The translations under genes and the position numbers were made by a program. From Dentipellis sp. KUC8613 (lineage: Eukaryota > Basidiomycota > Agaricomycetes > Russulales > Hericiaceae), in NCBI GenBank assembly GCA_002286715.1, contig NSJX01000031.1, positions 98,266 through 162,265 of the forward strand: DNA of 64,000 bases, read 5' to 3'. The first letter of the stretch is position 1; each line of letters starts with the position of its first letter. Below the pieces are notes generated by a model. The model did not search any database, was not told where the DNA came from, and worked only from the letters and a program-made list of their open reading frames with translations. Below are positions 1 to 13,033 of this stretch, piece after piece.

Positions 1-1041
1 CGATCCATCACTCGGAACATAAGTATCTGCGTTCAATCTTGAAGGACTATTACCGGCATGTCAAGGAGAACCCGCACACGTTGCTCTCACGTTTCTACGG
101 TCTCCATCGGGTCAAGTTGCCTCACGGTCGCAAGATCCACTTTGTTATCATGAACAACCTGTTCCCCGCACACAAGGATATTCATGAAACATACGATCTG
201 AAGGGCAGCACCGTTGGACGATTGTACCCCGAGGAGAAGGCACAGCAGAATCCCCGCGCGGTGCTCAAGGACCTGAACTGGATCAACCGGAACAAGAGCC
301 TCGAGCTCGGTCCTGAAAAACGCGCACTCCTCACCGAGCAGCTCCGGCGGGACTCTGAGTTCCTGAAGAAGCTGTGGGTGATGGATTACAGTCTGCTTGT
401 CGGCATCCACAACATGCAGCGCGGGAACCGGGACAACGTGCGGCGAAACACGCTCAAGGTGTTCTCGGTGCGTAATGTCGCTGTTATGTCGGCCGGCCTG
501 TCTGCCTGCTGGCCTGTTCGTCTATTTTTGTCTCGTGCTGACTGGGTATATGCGCGCAGCCCTCCGTACCTCCCATCCGTCGGAAGCCCGCAAAGATGCG
601 TGGGTCCTCGCCCGAGGCAATGGCAATGCGTCGTGCGATGCGCGAGTCGGATCCGAAGCGGCTCGGGCTGGATACACTACAGCTTCCGGAAGAGGACACG
701 GGCGACCGGCAGCACTTCATATTCTACCAGGATGAAGGCGGTCTGCAGGCAACGGATGAGCAGAACGAGTCGATGGACACGATCTACTACCTTGGCGTCA
801 TCGATATCCTGACACCGTACAGCACATTTAAGAAGCTGGAGCACTTTTGGAAGGGTCTGTCCGCGGATCGGGTACGTCATCGTGCACTTGACTTTCTGTG
901 GGGGCGAGTTCTCACATCGGGGATCCTTTACAGCACAAAATCAGTCCTGTGCCACCGACGGAGTATGCAGACCGCTTCTTCTCATTTATGAAGTCCATTA
1001 TGCGTGGTGGGGGCGGAGGCGCACGGTTCAAGAGCGAATAA
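1..1041 (+). CDS. MSS4: Phosphatidylinositol-4-phosphate 5-kinase, C-terminal part (5' end outside window)
   Basis: This is a lipid kinase of the type I PIP kinase family (yeast Mss4, fission yeast Its3). It phosphorylates PI4P at the inner plasma membrane to make PI(4,5)P2, which controls actin, endocytosis and cell-wall signalling (family knowledge). Only the C-terminal kinase half is present because the gene runs off the left edge. Visible motifs are HFVIMNNLF, YDLKGSTVGR (the family hallmark), the catalytic-loop equivalent MDYSLLVGIH, and the distal YYLGVIDILTPY that precedes the activation loop. Exons read as 1-467, about 560-871, and 934-1041. The first intron has a GTGCGT donor at 468; its acceptor could be 559 or 586, both in frame. 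The second intron (872-933) has a GTACGT donor and rejoins at the HKISPVPP block. The stop is TAA at 1039-1041. It converges on the condensin gene. Confidence 0.94.
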
Positions 1042-1610
1042 GCTATGTTCCACCTATTCCGTACTTCTCCTGCTCCTTGCTACCTTCTGTGCTTCTCACT
1101 CTCGACAGCGGACGATATTTACAGCGGACTTATGTTATGTATGTGCATATTCTACTACTCACTTATTCTACCATCTAGTATACCCGCACCGCATCTATTT
1201 GTGTTTCCCTTTTCCTCAATCCAGGATAGTTTTCAACCATCCGCATCACACTCCTTATCCACCTCAAACCCGTTGGCCCCTCTTCCTCCTTCCCCCCAAC
1301 GTGTCCATAATTGCCCCTTGCCCCTTGTCCCTTGTCCTTGCCCGCAGCGATCTGCTCGCCTGCGTCCCACTCTCGTTTTTCTCCGCATCACTTCCGGAAT
1401 GTGCACATTGCTTCGCTTTCGTCTTCTCGCTTTCGTCTTCGTCTCGCTTCGTCTTCCCTGTCTCACCCCATCATCCGTGTTCGCTGTGTTCGCTGGCATA
1501 GTAGTGCATCGTCCGATCCAATTATCCAAAGGGCTGTAAGTAGAAAGAATGGTACATGCATTGATACATGATACATAGACCCAAACCAGAAACAAAGCGG
1601 GCATAGCGGT

Positions 1611-1646
<36 letters not shown>

Positions 1647-1678
1647 GACATGAAAATGGTATACAACAAGCCAAGAAA
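1042..1678. other. Convergent intergenic region between PIP5K and condensin subunit 1
   Basis: The stretch is T/C-rich and has no ORF with recognisable protein character. It should hold the 3' untranslated regions and polyadenylation signals of two genes that end toward each other. The only structured element is the ACA microsatellite, listed separately. Confidence 0.6.
1611..1645. repeat. (ACA)n trinucleotide microsatellite
   Basis: About 35 nt of uninterrupted ACA repeats lie 34 bp beyond the stop codon of condensin subunit 1. On the minus strand they would be a TTG repeat in its 3' untranslated region. Translated minus-strand ORFs across it give only homopolymer tracts, so it is not read as coding. 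Confidence 0.9.
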
Positions 1679-4600
1679 TCACTCGGAGTCTTCCTCGACC
1701 TGCACCTTCTTCCGCGCGGCTAGCAAATGGCAATCAGCATTCTACACGTAAGGCAGAGGGTGAGTGTGCTTCTTTCTCACTTCGTCTCGTCGCGCGTTTC
1801 TTGGCAGCGGCCTTCTTGCCCTCGACACGCTTCTCGAAGGCTTGGTCTTCCTCGCCTTGCCGTTTGTGTTCCTCCAGAATCTGTAATGGAAGGTACGTCA
1901 ATCGCTGTCCTGACAACCGACACAAGGTCACACACGTTTTCAAACTCGTTGAGCTCCGAATCCGGCTTGTTCTGCGACTTATTCGAGCGGGCCTGTCAAG
2001 ACGTGACGGTTCCGTGAGCATTCCGCCTGACAAGCTATTTTTAACGGGCAATGGCAGACACACCTTTGCTAGGATCTCTTGGAAGCGGTTGAACACGGTC
2101 TCCTCGTGCAGCTTGTCTCGGTAGAATGGGAGTCCCTCGATCAGTTTCTTAACGGACCGCTCCGACTTGAACGGCAGCAACGACAAGCAGAATGCGATGT
2201 CCCGCCACTGCCGCGGGTCTTCCGAAAGGCGGAAACGCTGGCAGAGCTTCTCGACGATGTTCTCGGCTTGTTTTTCCTGGAGGTCTCATGTCAGATATGT
2301 CATCTGTGGACAAGCAGCCGCAGACATACTTTCTCGATGAAGGTAAAGATGTACTTCATCGTGCTCTGGAAGACTTCCTCGTCGACCGCATGTTCACCGA
2401 CGGATAGATGGCTGATGACTGTAGGGGGAAACTATCGGCTGTGCAGCTTTTGATCAAGTGCAAAATCAGCTTACCATCCGGAAGGTTGTTGTAAATAGCG
2501 TTGTCCTTGGTGGACAGCTCCTTAAAGAATAGCTTCGCAAGATCCGCAATCCGCCGTTCGTCGTCCTCGAGACACTTGGCCATTTCACCCAACTGACCCT
2601 TGACCTTCACCATGCCATTTAGGATTAGATGTGTCAACACCATGAGCGTGTTCTTCTTGACGACCAAGTTGCCATCAGAAAGGCCTTTATAGAGCTCATT
2701 GCTGTTCTCGTCGACAATATTGCTGAATGAGACTACAACATCGCCGAGAGCGATGACGATGTTACTCCGGATATTAGGGTCTTTGGAGGTCTCAAGGATC
2801 TTGAAGAGTAGTCGGTGGTGCTCATCGCAGAACTTGGCGCTGACACAGAGGAACTTGCTGAATGCAAGCGTCGCGGCAGCGCGCAGGGTCCGATTCTATT
2901 CACCAAACAATGCAACGGTTAAGTCATAAAATATCTGTAACGCATATACACACCTTGAACTTGTGTGGACTGCCGCAGATGTTGATAAGAATCGGGCCGA
3001 ATGTCTTCAGCAGTGAGTCTTCTCCATAGAGCAACTCATCCTCTCTGACGTTTGCGATTCGTTCACCTATCTCATCTTCCGCATTTCCGGCGACTTGTTC
3101 CAGCTCATCTCCTTCTTTGGTCTTCGCTGCGTTGTCCTTCCCGGCAGCCAGTTTCTCGGCTACATCAGGTCAGATAAAGGTTTAGTGGAATTCCAATAAC
3201 ACTTCAAATGTAAAAGGCTGACCAGCCTCCTTCTCGTGCTTTTGTCGCTTCCATTCTCGTTCGACAAGTTCGAGGTAAACGATTTGCTTGATGGCGACAT
3301 GGCCAACCACAAACAGCAGTTGGCTCAGCTCAAATGCATCTCCTGCATCCTTCACTTTGCCCGACGATGCTGACCCGGATGCCGATCCACTTCCAGAAGC
3401 CTGGGATATCGGGATGCCATCTTGTTCTTCTGGCGCGTCGCCATCCATCTCATCTTCGTTCTTTTGCTCCGCGGTGGATTCTGGTCGCTGACGAGGCGAG
3501 AACGCACGCCGAGTGAGGTTCTTAATGATGACACTGCTCAACTCGTCTGGGTGCTCGCCGAGCGCATATACGGCGTTGATGGCTTGCTCCGCCATCCCAA
3601 ACCACTCGCGCGAGCGACACGGGTGTTCGATGGCTTCCTGTAACTTACGGAATATGGGGCTCTCCATTTCGAAACGCACATTCTTGTCGAGTAGAGAGCC
3701 TGTGTAGCTTATTAGCGAGAAGGGATCAGCATATATGCAGCGAAAATGCCCACCTTTGATCTTTTTGGCACTTCCATTAAGACGCTGAAGCGCGACGCAG
3801 GTGTACTTCGCCAAGATAAGATCAGCCTGCAGAGAAAGTAATTAGATGAAGTGAAGAAATATATGAGAAGCTGCCCAACCTTGCCGAGCGGACCCAAGCC
3901 AATTTTGAGCAAGGTATCAACTCTGTCTGTCACCACGCTCCGGCGGGCCAGAGCAAGCATGCCCAGGATGATAATGGCGCCTCTTCGCTGAGACTTCGGC
4001 AATGGTCTATCCGAGCCTGCGTGGATTTATTTCATCTCAGTGGATATTCATGATTATGAAGGAAAGGAAGACATACTGTAAACTTGCCAGAGCTTCACAA
4101 TAACGTCGCCATGAATCTGCCCATCGTCCATCATATAGCGCATCATCTCTTCCAAGCTCGTGAGCTCCGCGAGTGTGGCCTCGTATGTCAGCCTGCCAGG
4201 ATCCAATTGCATCAGTTTCCTGTCCAACACATGCATATATGCGCATACATACTCAATCATGTTCTTGGCAATACGATTGACCTGCTGCTTGGGCTCCATA
4301 TCTGGGAGTGCTTCGAAGTAAAGACTCCGGTAGCACTCAAGAAGCCTCGACCGGATACCCTTCAGCTCCTTGCCATCTTCGGACATCGAACTGTTGTCCT
4401 TAGACCAGATTAAATGCAACATCTTTTTGAGGCCCTCCTGTGAACATATCCAGATGACCGTCAGCGCTGTTCTATTAATTATAGCCTACAGCCGACCAAC
4501 CTGCGCATTGTCGAACTGATATTCGTGGATGACTCGGAAGAACTCCATTGCTTCCAATACTTCGGCTTTGCTTGTTGAACCGAGTAGTTGGCCAATGATT

Positions 4601-6688
4601 TCAATCGCACCCTCGATCTGACGAATGAAGTTGAGGCCTTCAGCATAATACTTCTTTCGCAGCTTCAGGTGTAGCATCTGGTTGCTCTCTAGTGCGGCGA
4701 GAGCCGCTTGCTCGTTTGTGAGTGCAGCCATGTCAATTTGCGACTTCCGAGGTTTTGACTTCTTCTTTGTTTTCTTTGGCCGAGGAGTGTTCTCTCCATC
4801 CTCCATTTCGACGTCTTCGTCTTCATTCTTGTCGCCTTCGTCATCCACGTCCATCTCGTCATCTGAAGAGGCTTGCTTCTTCCGTGACCTACCAGAAAAT
4901 GTCAGCAGACGAGCAACCGCAGCGACCATGATTTACGAGTGCTTACCGCTTCTTTGATTTCCCTCGTCGCTGCTCGCCCTCCTCATCCTGGCTTTCGCCT
5001 TCTTCTTCTTCGTCGCCTTCCTTTTCATCCTCCTCATCGTCGTTCTCACCCTCTTCATCTTCAGTCTCAGACTGGTCTTGCCCATCTTCATTCTCCACTG
5101 CTTTTCCTACCACATCCTCTACCTTCTGCAGCTCCTTCACCACTTCCTCGTACCTCTTCTCCCACTCTGAAAGACCAAGCAGGCCACCATGCATCAATCC
5201 ATATGGATGCGTCACCGTCAGCCTCACAAGCAGTGCGACCGCATACTTGCGCACTCCCGAGCTCTTGTCCTCGAGCGCGTTGACGGCCTTACGCGTCATC
5301 TCCAGGCGCTGCTTCGGGAACTTGACAGGTAGGTCGCACAGGCGAGCGAGTACCTGGAAGACCTTGTTCCGCACGTAAGAGTTCAGATCCAGGGTACGCT
5401 CAAGCAGCAAATCATAGAGCCCTGTGAGCTGCTTCTGCGTCTGCTGTGTATCGGTAGTGAGGTCGGATTGGGCGAGCTCGCGAATCAGCGAGCCGAGTAC
5501 TTCGACGATAGCGATACGCATCGGGTAAGACTGTTCAGACAGTCAATGGTCAAATCAGACTACTTAAATGAGAAGTGACAGCTCACTTCAGAGTCGAGAT
5601 GGGTGAGCAGCAGGCTTATCTGCTTCAGCACGCTCCGGGGTGAGAGCTCCGCGTATCGCACCAAGAACTTCGAGAATGCCTTCGGGCCTTTGCTATCCTG
5701 GGCATTGAAGCTTTTGCGCGCGATCTCGCGGAGGACCTCATCGCCGAGCTGGGCGTGGTCGAACTCCTTGGCCAGTACGGTGAGACATTCGGCCATGGGT
5801 TCGGAAAGGTGCTCGTAGTACTGCAAGGACTGCATGATGCTGATTTGCGCAGCCATAGCGTGGCCGTGGTGCTTCACGGCAAGACAAATCACCTTATATG
5901 CGCTGAGTTTGATAGGTTGGGACTTCATGTACTGCTCGTTCTCGGTGATATGGTAGGCGGGTCGAGTTATACACCTAACACTCATCAGAACGCGAAGTTG
6001 CCGGATATAATAATCACTCACTTGATGAACGTATCCCTCTCTCCCGTCGTCGTCCACACCTTGTTCGTCTTCAGTCGCAGAACGCGGCTAAGCAGGTTCA
6101 ACACAGGCGGGATCTGATCCACCCATGACCACTCCGCCTTCTCCTTCCTCGCAGCGGTTCTGGCCGCGCCCGCCTTCCCTCCGCGTCCACGGCGACCCCG
6201 CGTAGGGGCCGCAACTGGCGGGCCCTCCTCGTCGCCAGCGGCTTTGGCGCGCTCGGCGGCGCCGACGAACCAGTTCAGCAGAAACGCATACATCTCGAGC
6301 GGAGTCTTGTGTGCCATGTACGTTTGTTGGTCTTCGTGGTCGACGTCGTGTAGTGTGCTGTCTACTTCGGCCGCGAATCCGGACGAGATGGCGTCGACGA
6401 GCTTGACAATGAGTCCACCCGGGAGTACATCCGCGTGCTTCAGGAAGCTACGGTAAATGTCGAATATATGCGGCTCCATGATTGCGTCTGGGGATTCCGC
6501 GACAGCTGCGACGGCCTCTGCAGTACTGGTTATACGAGGCTGAACAATGCAGCGGAGGCAAACGTACCTTCGAGTAAGGCGGAGACCGTGCGCATGTCCA
6601 TAGAAGAAAGGTCGTGTTCATTGTCGATGTTGTAGTTCTCCAGGTCCTGGATGGACTGCAGCTCTTCCTGGAGGTCAAAGTCCCTCAT
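1679..6688 (-). CDS. CND1: Condensin complex subunit 1 (HEAT-repeat, CAP-D2/Ycs4/Cnd1 type)
   Basis: This is a HEAT-repeat regulatory subunit of the condensin SMC complex, which compacts mitotic chromosomes. Recognisable family blocks are VLTHLILNGMVKVKGQ, ADLAKLFFKELSTKDN and YNNLPD near the C-terminal third, and SYVRNKVFQVLARLCDLP in the middle. Sixteen exons can be joined in one frame with canonical splice sites: 6568-6688, 6022-6517, 5587-5974, 4947-5530, 4501-4888, 4077-4437, 3880-4016, 3754-3826, 3223-3699, 2954-3159, 2475-2895, 2330-2418, 2064-2276, 1936-1992, 1781-1880 and 1679-1719. They total 1384 codons including the stop, close to the usual family length of 1150-1400 residues. A strongly acidic, low-complexity insert (about 4950-5100, continuing near 4800-4870) interrupts the helical repeats. 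The C-terminus is lysine-rich then acidic and ends EEDSE. It is one of two condensin HEAT subunits in the window; the other is at 30346-34624. Confidence 0.93.
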
Positions 6689-7622
6689 GACTGCTGTCTT
6701 CGTCGTCGTCGCTGTCTTGCCACCGCCGATGTCTTGAGGGTTGGTAGCAAGTTCAATGCTGTTGAAGTGACGCGTTTGGGCGCGTCGGTCACGAGACGTT
6801 ACCCGTCGCGTGCGTTTGTGACCGTGATCTCCAGAAGCGGAGACTTTCTGGTATAAAGTATTTGACTTGCATTTGTACCATGTCAATTGCCTGCTATAGT
6901 TCCCTGTTATATCCCTCAGAGAACCTAGACGAAAAAGTGAAGCGCACTGTTGCGCACGATTCCGAATAGGAAAGTATTTCTCGACGAAAACCAAAAACCC
7001 TACGTAAAGGTTAATCCAAATTTGATCAAATATCCTCTGCTCATCAGAGTGCTTGATATTCCTGACATCTTCACAACGTGCCCTCGACTTTGTCAAGAAC
7101 GTCCATGCATCGATAATATCGGCGGCTTTCAATACAACGAGACAAACGCGTGGCCTAGCGAAACACGAAATGACCGAAGAACACCCTGTGATCACCAGAA
7201 AAGGCAAGAAGGCAGGCTCAGTGGAGCTTGTAGCGAGACCTCATGGAATGAGCATGTTTTGCTCTCTCTCTTCGCGATGCCCTCACCCACTACAGCTCTC
7301 TCAGACCAACGCGTAGCCGACGCTGTGCGCGTCGCGCCGTATCTGACCCATGTTGTTCGTCACCATGGACAGCTGACCCTAATCCCACCAGACAATGCAG
7401 GCCGCATTCGCAAACCCAAGCGCGAAAAGCGTGAAAAGGGCGAGCGGAGAACCGCACGCAACGAAGAGCCGCAATTCAACACAGGTGTCTCCAGGGCGCC
7501 CAGGCGCCGCCTTGCGTCCCCTTCATCGCGCACTCGACTGCAAGATAGGAGACGCAATGGGGCCGAAGGAGGTGCGTACATCGTGCATTGTCGAGATCTT
7601 GCCCTGACCCTTATGTGTAGAC
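6689..7622. promoter_or_regulatory. Divergent intergenic region between condensin 1 and the RING gene
   Basis: This 934-bp region lies between two divergent start codons and should hold both promoters. No protein-like ORF stands out. A candidate 5'-UTR intron of the RING gene is visible, with a GTGCGT donor at 7572 and a TAG acceptor at 7620, just before the chosen ATG. Reading the upstream sequence as coding is possible in one frame, but it gives basic low-complexity sequence and I do not favour it. Confidence 0.45.
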
Positions 7623-10380
7623 ATGCACATTCCGGACTACCCTCCTCCCTCCTTTGATGAGGCTGTCTCTACGGCATCGAGCGTTGCTCTTCCATTGCCT
7701 GGAGGTGTACCGGCGGCTGACCCAGCCGCTGCATCCTCCGATACAGTTTCTTCAACCGCTCAAACGTCGACCTCTCCATCCTCTAATTCAGTCGACCCAC
7801 CCACGACGTCTGGCCCGTCGACCTCTGCTATTCCCCGGACCCGAAGCCGCCTCACTTTTGCCTCACCTGCACCTTCACCGTCTTCACCGTCCTCACCGTC
7901 CGCATCTTCCGATCCACGTTACAGCACGCAGGCAGACTATAACCCATCCGAATCCGACTCCGACTCCGACTCGGATATCGGCAGCCTCGAGTTCGTGCCC
8001 CCCGGCGCCAGCCAGTGGGAGGAGGACCGTATCCAGGGGCTCACGCTCGAAGAACGCGTGGCACGGGAGCACGAGCGTCAACACCATCGTTCCGCCGTGT
8101 CAGATGTTGCTTCTTCCATCGCACGGGCCCTGCGACCTTCACGCTCCCAGCTGACCATCGTTCCCACCAAGCATACATCGGAGCGTCAGGGTGATAACCA
8201 CGATGAGTCCACCTCTGCATCTGCATCCAGCCCCTCCCCTTCTTCTCCACATGGTCGCAATGCGAGCCCTTCGCCTGCGCGATCCAGCAGGCGGAGACTG
8301 CACCTCTTCGCGAGTGGTTCCAAAGACAAGGAGCGTCAGCCGTCGTCCCTACCGTCTTCACCGTCATCTCCTGCATTTTCGTCCTCCCAGATGTCGCCTC
8401 CCTTTCACGCTATCACCCATCCCGGCTTACCGGCAGCCAAATCTCAGAGCTCACGTGGTGAAGGCTTTCTGAGTCGACGAATCTTTGGGCACAAAGGCAA
8501 AGAGAAGGAGCGACGCTCAGAGACGCCCCCCATCGCAGAAGAGGGCGAATTGCCTGAGCCACTCGAGGAGTGGGAGGTCCTCGACCAATCCTTCGTGCCG
8601 AGTGATATTCCTGGTCGAAGGTCTGTCCCGCCTCCTGCCAGGCCGAACCCATCGCCCGAGCGCATGCCGAAGCCGCCCCCTTCGCCTAGTGCGCCCTCTA
8701 TCCTTCTGAATGGGAATCACTCTCCTCCCAGGCCAAAGCGGCACTCGATGCACGATCGACCCGCACCACTCCCTCCGCCTACGTTTGTCGAGCGGGCCAG
8801 TGTAAAACCACCCCCGCCCCCGCCTCCTCCAAGTGTGACAATGCCGATCACAAGCGCCACGCGCGAGCCGTCGCCTACGCGTTCGGTACGAACTCAACAT
8901 CCCTCGAATGAAGACGCGGGCCGTCCGAGTCAACATCACGAAATCAAGCCCTCGGCATCCATGATTTACCTTCGTGATCGCGAAGCAGCCCCCATCTCTC
9001 CCGCGTCGACGCGCTCCGCCGTCACGCATCTCGAATTCAACAGCCCCGCGACGCCCACCAGCCCGCAATTCTTTATCGGTGCAGACGGCGTTCTGCGCCG
9101 CGGCACGCCCGTCCCTGCTGTGCTGCTCTCCACGCCGCACCACGTTCCCATTCCCGCACCTGCTGCGCGCGAGGCTGACCACCCCGTGCCCGCACCTGTG
9201 CCGCCGGCGACCAGGCTCCGCCACTTCGTGCCGCCCATGCCGAGCCCTCTTGCCTCTCGCGATGACGACTCGCTGCTCGAGTTGTACGACCATACACCCA
9301 TGCCAACCAACGCCATTCCTGCCTCTCCTACGCCCTCTACGGCTCCGGAGCCGTACGAGGAACGTTCAGGGGAAAGCGTGAGTGCAGGCGGAAGCTCGCG
9401 ACACCATTACCCCGGCAGACCGCTACCTCTGCCACCCGGCCCCAGCTCGAACTCAGGCTCTCGCAGCCCCGTTCGTCGCGACTCTGCGCCCACCCAACGC
9501 GTCTTCGAAGACATAGCAGGCGCGACTATCGAGACGAGCGCGGGACCCATCAACCCGTCCGCGATTGAGGCATACAACGTCAGCCTCCCGCCCTCCCCGC
9601 CGATCCAGAGCGCCATGGCTTCCCCCGTCATTGCATCTCCGTCGCCGTCTTCCCGCTCGCGCACTCCTCCTGCCGCTCGCTTGCTCCGGCCCGAGCCTGA
9701 CATAGGCGCCGGACCGCCGACGCCGTCGGTGTATGAAGAAACGGAGCAGGACAGGCGCGCAGGCGAGGGGGGTTACAGTCAGTACACCGAGTTGGACGTA
9801 CTGTTAGCGCGGCTGGATAACGGTGCGGAGGGACAGAATTACGATGTGCGTGCCCCACCAAAGCCCGTCCGTCGTGAACGCTGACATTGACTCTAACGTA
9901 TACAGGACCTCCTGCTCATCGCCGACGTCATGGGCCCCGCCTCGTCCTCCGACGCGCCGCGCGCCCCGCCCGACCCACCCATCGGGCCCGTCCACGTCGT
10001 GCGGCGCCGCGTGATGCGCGACGGGCGCGTCAAGCTCAAGCTGGATCTGCTCGGCGCGAGCGTCGACCGCTGCGGGATCTGCATGTCGCAGTTTCGTGAG
10101 GCGCAGTCCGGCGCGAGGGGCCCTGCGTGTGGCCATGCGTGAGTATCCTTCTTTCTGAGTCTCCCACATTTACTTTGAGGTGATCGCACGCCCCGATCAT
10201 CGCATACCGCATACCCCGCATCGTGTTCTTCTGGTTCCGCGTTTTCCTCTTTCGTGCATATACTCGTTTGTAGCTGTGGGCTGACGCACGACCGCTCTCA
10301 GATTCCACGAAACCTGCCTGCGCAGCTGGTTCGCCCGCGGCAGCCGCGCATGTCCACTGTGCCGCGCGCAGTTTGAATGA
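7623..10380 (+). CDS. Large disordered protein with C-terminal RING-H2 finger (probable E3 ubiquitin ligase)
   Basis: The product is predicted at 844 residues from exons 7623-9845, 9906-10138 and 10302-10380, joined in frame. The first roughly 780 residues are Ser/Pro-rich and look intrinsically disordered. They open with DYPPPSF, which fits the PY-type motif that binds WW domains, and include a proline run near 8805-8830. The last 50 residues form a C3H2C3 RING-H2: CGIC, a 15-residue spacer, CGHAFHETC, then CPLC. This arrangement binds two zinc ions and recruits an E2 ubiquitin-conjugating enzyme (family knowledge). The second intron splits the codon after CGH, so the finger is intact only after splicing. 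No transmembrane segment is evident. The substrate is unknown. The start is the first ATG of the long ORF and is supported by the conserved-looking PPPSF opening. Confidence 0.85.
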
Positions 10381-12644
10381 CACCCCCCCTCGTCGCTCCC
10401 ACCCGTCGATGTCCATGTCCGCCTTCATTCATAGATAATAATCCCTCACACTCCCACCTTTGCATTTGCATTCACGCATACATACACCCCCACACACATT
10501 CACTCGCATGCATTCATGCGCCCCAGTTCTTGGTTCCCCATGTAGCTTTAGCCTTAGGCACTCCCGATCCCCATGCTTTGCACGCATACATGTACGTTGT
10601 ACAAATACGGATATTCTCCGATCCCCCCTCCTTTCTCCCTTCCTTCGGGCATTATCTGAGCCCTTTGCTGAAGTGATGGTCGCTTTGGATCTAGGATCTA
10701 GGATATAGGTACTCTTTCTTGCGGTTTCCGAGACCGTCATTATCACGGTTCAATACACCCTCGATGGCTATGCGATGCTTCCTTTCTGACCGTCTGAGAT
10801 AAACAACTTCTATTTTTACGGCGGCCCTGCGTCCAGGACTGCGCAGTCATAGGATGTCCGTAAATGAAAACAGACTCTACTTACTGACTGCACCTCGGGC
10901 CCCGCGACGACACCGTATGTGGCTGCCTGAGAATCTCGTGAGTTACCTCCCCACCTGACCGACATTCTACGCGTTTGCGGGGGAAAGTGTCTGGCCGTTC
11001 GAATCCACACGAAGTATACCCACTTCCAGCTCTCGAACCAGAGTCACTGGGCGCTTGTGCCGGCCAGTGTTTGGCAAGAGCCTCCAATCCAAACAACCGC
11101 CCGCTCACGTCAGTGGTTGTCCGCATTGGGCTCACACCCAGGCACCGACGCCGCTTCGTATACGTACGCGTATGCCGCCAATTTCCAAATCGTCGTGCTG
11201 CGGCAACTCTCCGAGTCAGTCCGAGTCGAGTTGGGGCCTATGGCCACTTGTGCAGAATCCAGACCCACCTTGTATATGTAGATGGTACCGTGACACGCTC
11301 CGACTCCCGACTCCCGAGCCTCGTCTCCGTCCGAGGCCCATCCATTCTGGATTCTTGGTTAACTCCCATCATCTGACCTCGAGTAGCTTCGCCTACGCCG
11401 CCGGCGGGTCCCTAATCTTCACCAGCCCCCAGTCCATAGCCCCCAGTCGAGCCCAGAACGTGTCCCTAATTGAAGTCAATTCCAAATGTGAGCTATCGTG
11501 CGCGATCTCCTTATGCGTATGCGTATGCCCCACTCACCGGCACCTGCGCCCCATGCAATTACATTTCCCAGCACTCCACCTGCACCGGGCCGAGACAGGG
11601 GAGGAGGTAGGGGGAGGAGGTATATGTGGCTATAATTTGGAATGATACGTCTACAAATACAAATACGCACCTACTGGCCCGGATCCCTATCTATCAGCTC
11701 CAGCGGACCATGGCCAGCCTTTGAAGGCGCGTTTCCGCGATATTGCACCGAGCGAGCGATGCTGGACAGTGTTGTCCGGATCCAGACGTCGACTTCGAGT
11801 ACTTCCACATTCCAAGCAGGGCTGGCCGCTGTAATTAATTAATTGCATATGCATCTACTTGACACCGGTGGCCACCACCCGTCATCTTCAAAGAGCACGT
11901 ACCGCACCGTTCCACACTGCCCGTGTCCCGGCATCCCATGACGCACCAATGCCCAAGACCTACGACCCAAGACCCAGGATCACAGGGCCAAGGCTACGAT
12001 ACCCCGTCCATCGTACCATGCATCGACGTCCGGGATCCGAGTCCCCTGTCTGCCATACCATACGCATGTCAGATTCACCGCCTGCGTTCCGCCGTTCCAG
12101 GTACTCACCAGTAGCATCCCTAACCAAGTCCGTCTCTTCATTCCCGCTTGTCTGCGCACGTTCGCCCATGGCCATAGCCAGATACCCTCGCCCAGCAAAA
12201 CCCCACCTTTCAATTTCAGCGCTTGGCCAAGCAAGCCCACACGGCGACCCTCACCGTCTAGCATACTCCAACTGTCCAGACTCCCTGCTCCAAATTACCC
12301 ACCCAGAATCCAGACCTCTCGCTCTCCACCCGACCCGGACGAATTCATCGCATGTCCTCCGCTCCAGCCAGACAAACGCAAGACAGGGGCTCCTGCGCAT
12401 GCTACATACCCGCACGCCCAAGTAAGGAACAAAATTAGCGGAGCGGAATATGCCAGTGAATGAATGGATGGATGGACGGATGAACGGGTCAGGTCCAGGT
12501 CCAGATCCGATGGTGCTCCCGATCGAACGAATGAATAGATGGCCTGTGGCTACGTATGTGGAGGTGGAGGTGGAGGCGGTGACTGCGAGGGTGCGCGACG
12601 GGACGCGCGGTGCCTCAGGCTCTGGCCAGGGTCGTTTGGAGCGC

Positions 12645-13033
12645 GGGTGGAGGAGGAAGGGAGTGGTCTGGAGTCGGGAACACTGCACATTGCGAGACAA
12701 CGTCGTACGAGACTTCTTGCTAGCGACTCGTCGATGCTTGATAGAAGGTGATCATGAGCCGGGTAGATTTCTAGGGCGTTTGAGCCGAGCCAAGCGCGGA
12801 TATGAGGCCCGGGTGGAGGAAGGGGGAAGAGTGTAGACTGGAGATATCGCATTGTACGAGTACACTTACCACGCACCCACTACGAGACTTTTTCCAGGCA
12901 ACTCGTCGATACTTACCTGTTACGAGACATCATCTAGCCAAGCCCCAGCGCTGGTGTGGAAGGGCTTGTCCAGTGGCTTCGCAAGCATCGCAAAGTCGCA
13001 AGGTTCCTGCTAGCGACTCCGTCGACGTTACGA
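12645..13033. repeat. Diverged tandem repeat, two long units plus one partial
   Basis: Unit 1 (about 12645-12746) and unit 2 (about 12811-12920) both begin GGGTGGAGGA and pass through a CTGGAG block. Both end in TACGAGACTT followed by an ACTCGTCGAT core. A third partial copy at about 13006-13033 repeats the CTGCTAGCGACT core and a TCGACG/TTACGA tail. The copies differ by many substitutions and small indels, so this is an old duplication. It encodes nothing recognisable. Confidence 0.6.

Noticed and set aside
1463..1733. Minus-strand ORFs with poly-Val or poly-Cys tracts
   Set aside because: They are the translation of the ACA/TTG microsatellite and adjoining 3' untranslated sequence.
6530..7207. 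Minus-strand ORF of 225 codons running through the start of condensin 1
   Set aside because: It reads through the first condensin exon and its promoter. Only the part from 6688 down fits the family, and the upstream residues are without similarity.
10997..11006. GTTCGAATCC, matching the tRNA B-box
   Set aside because: The bases on either side cannot pair as a T stem, no A-box lies at the right distance, and no acceptor stem can be drawn.
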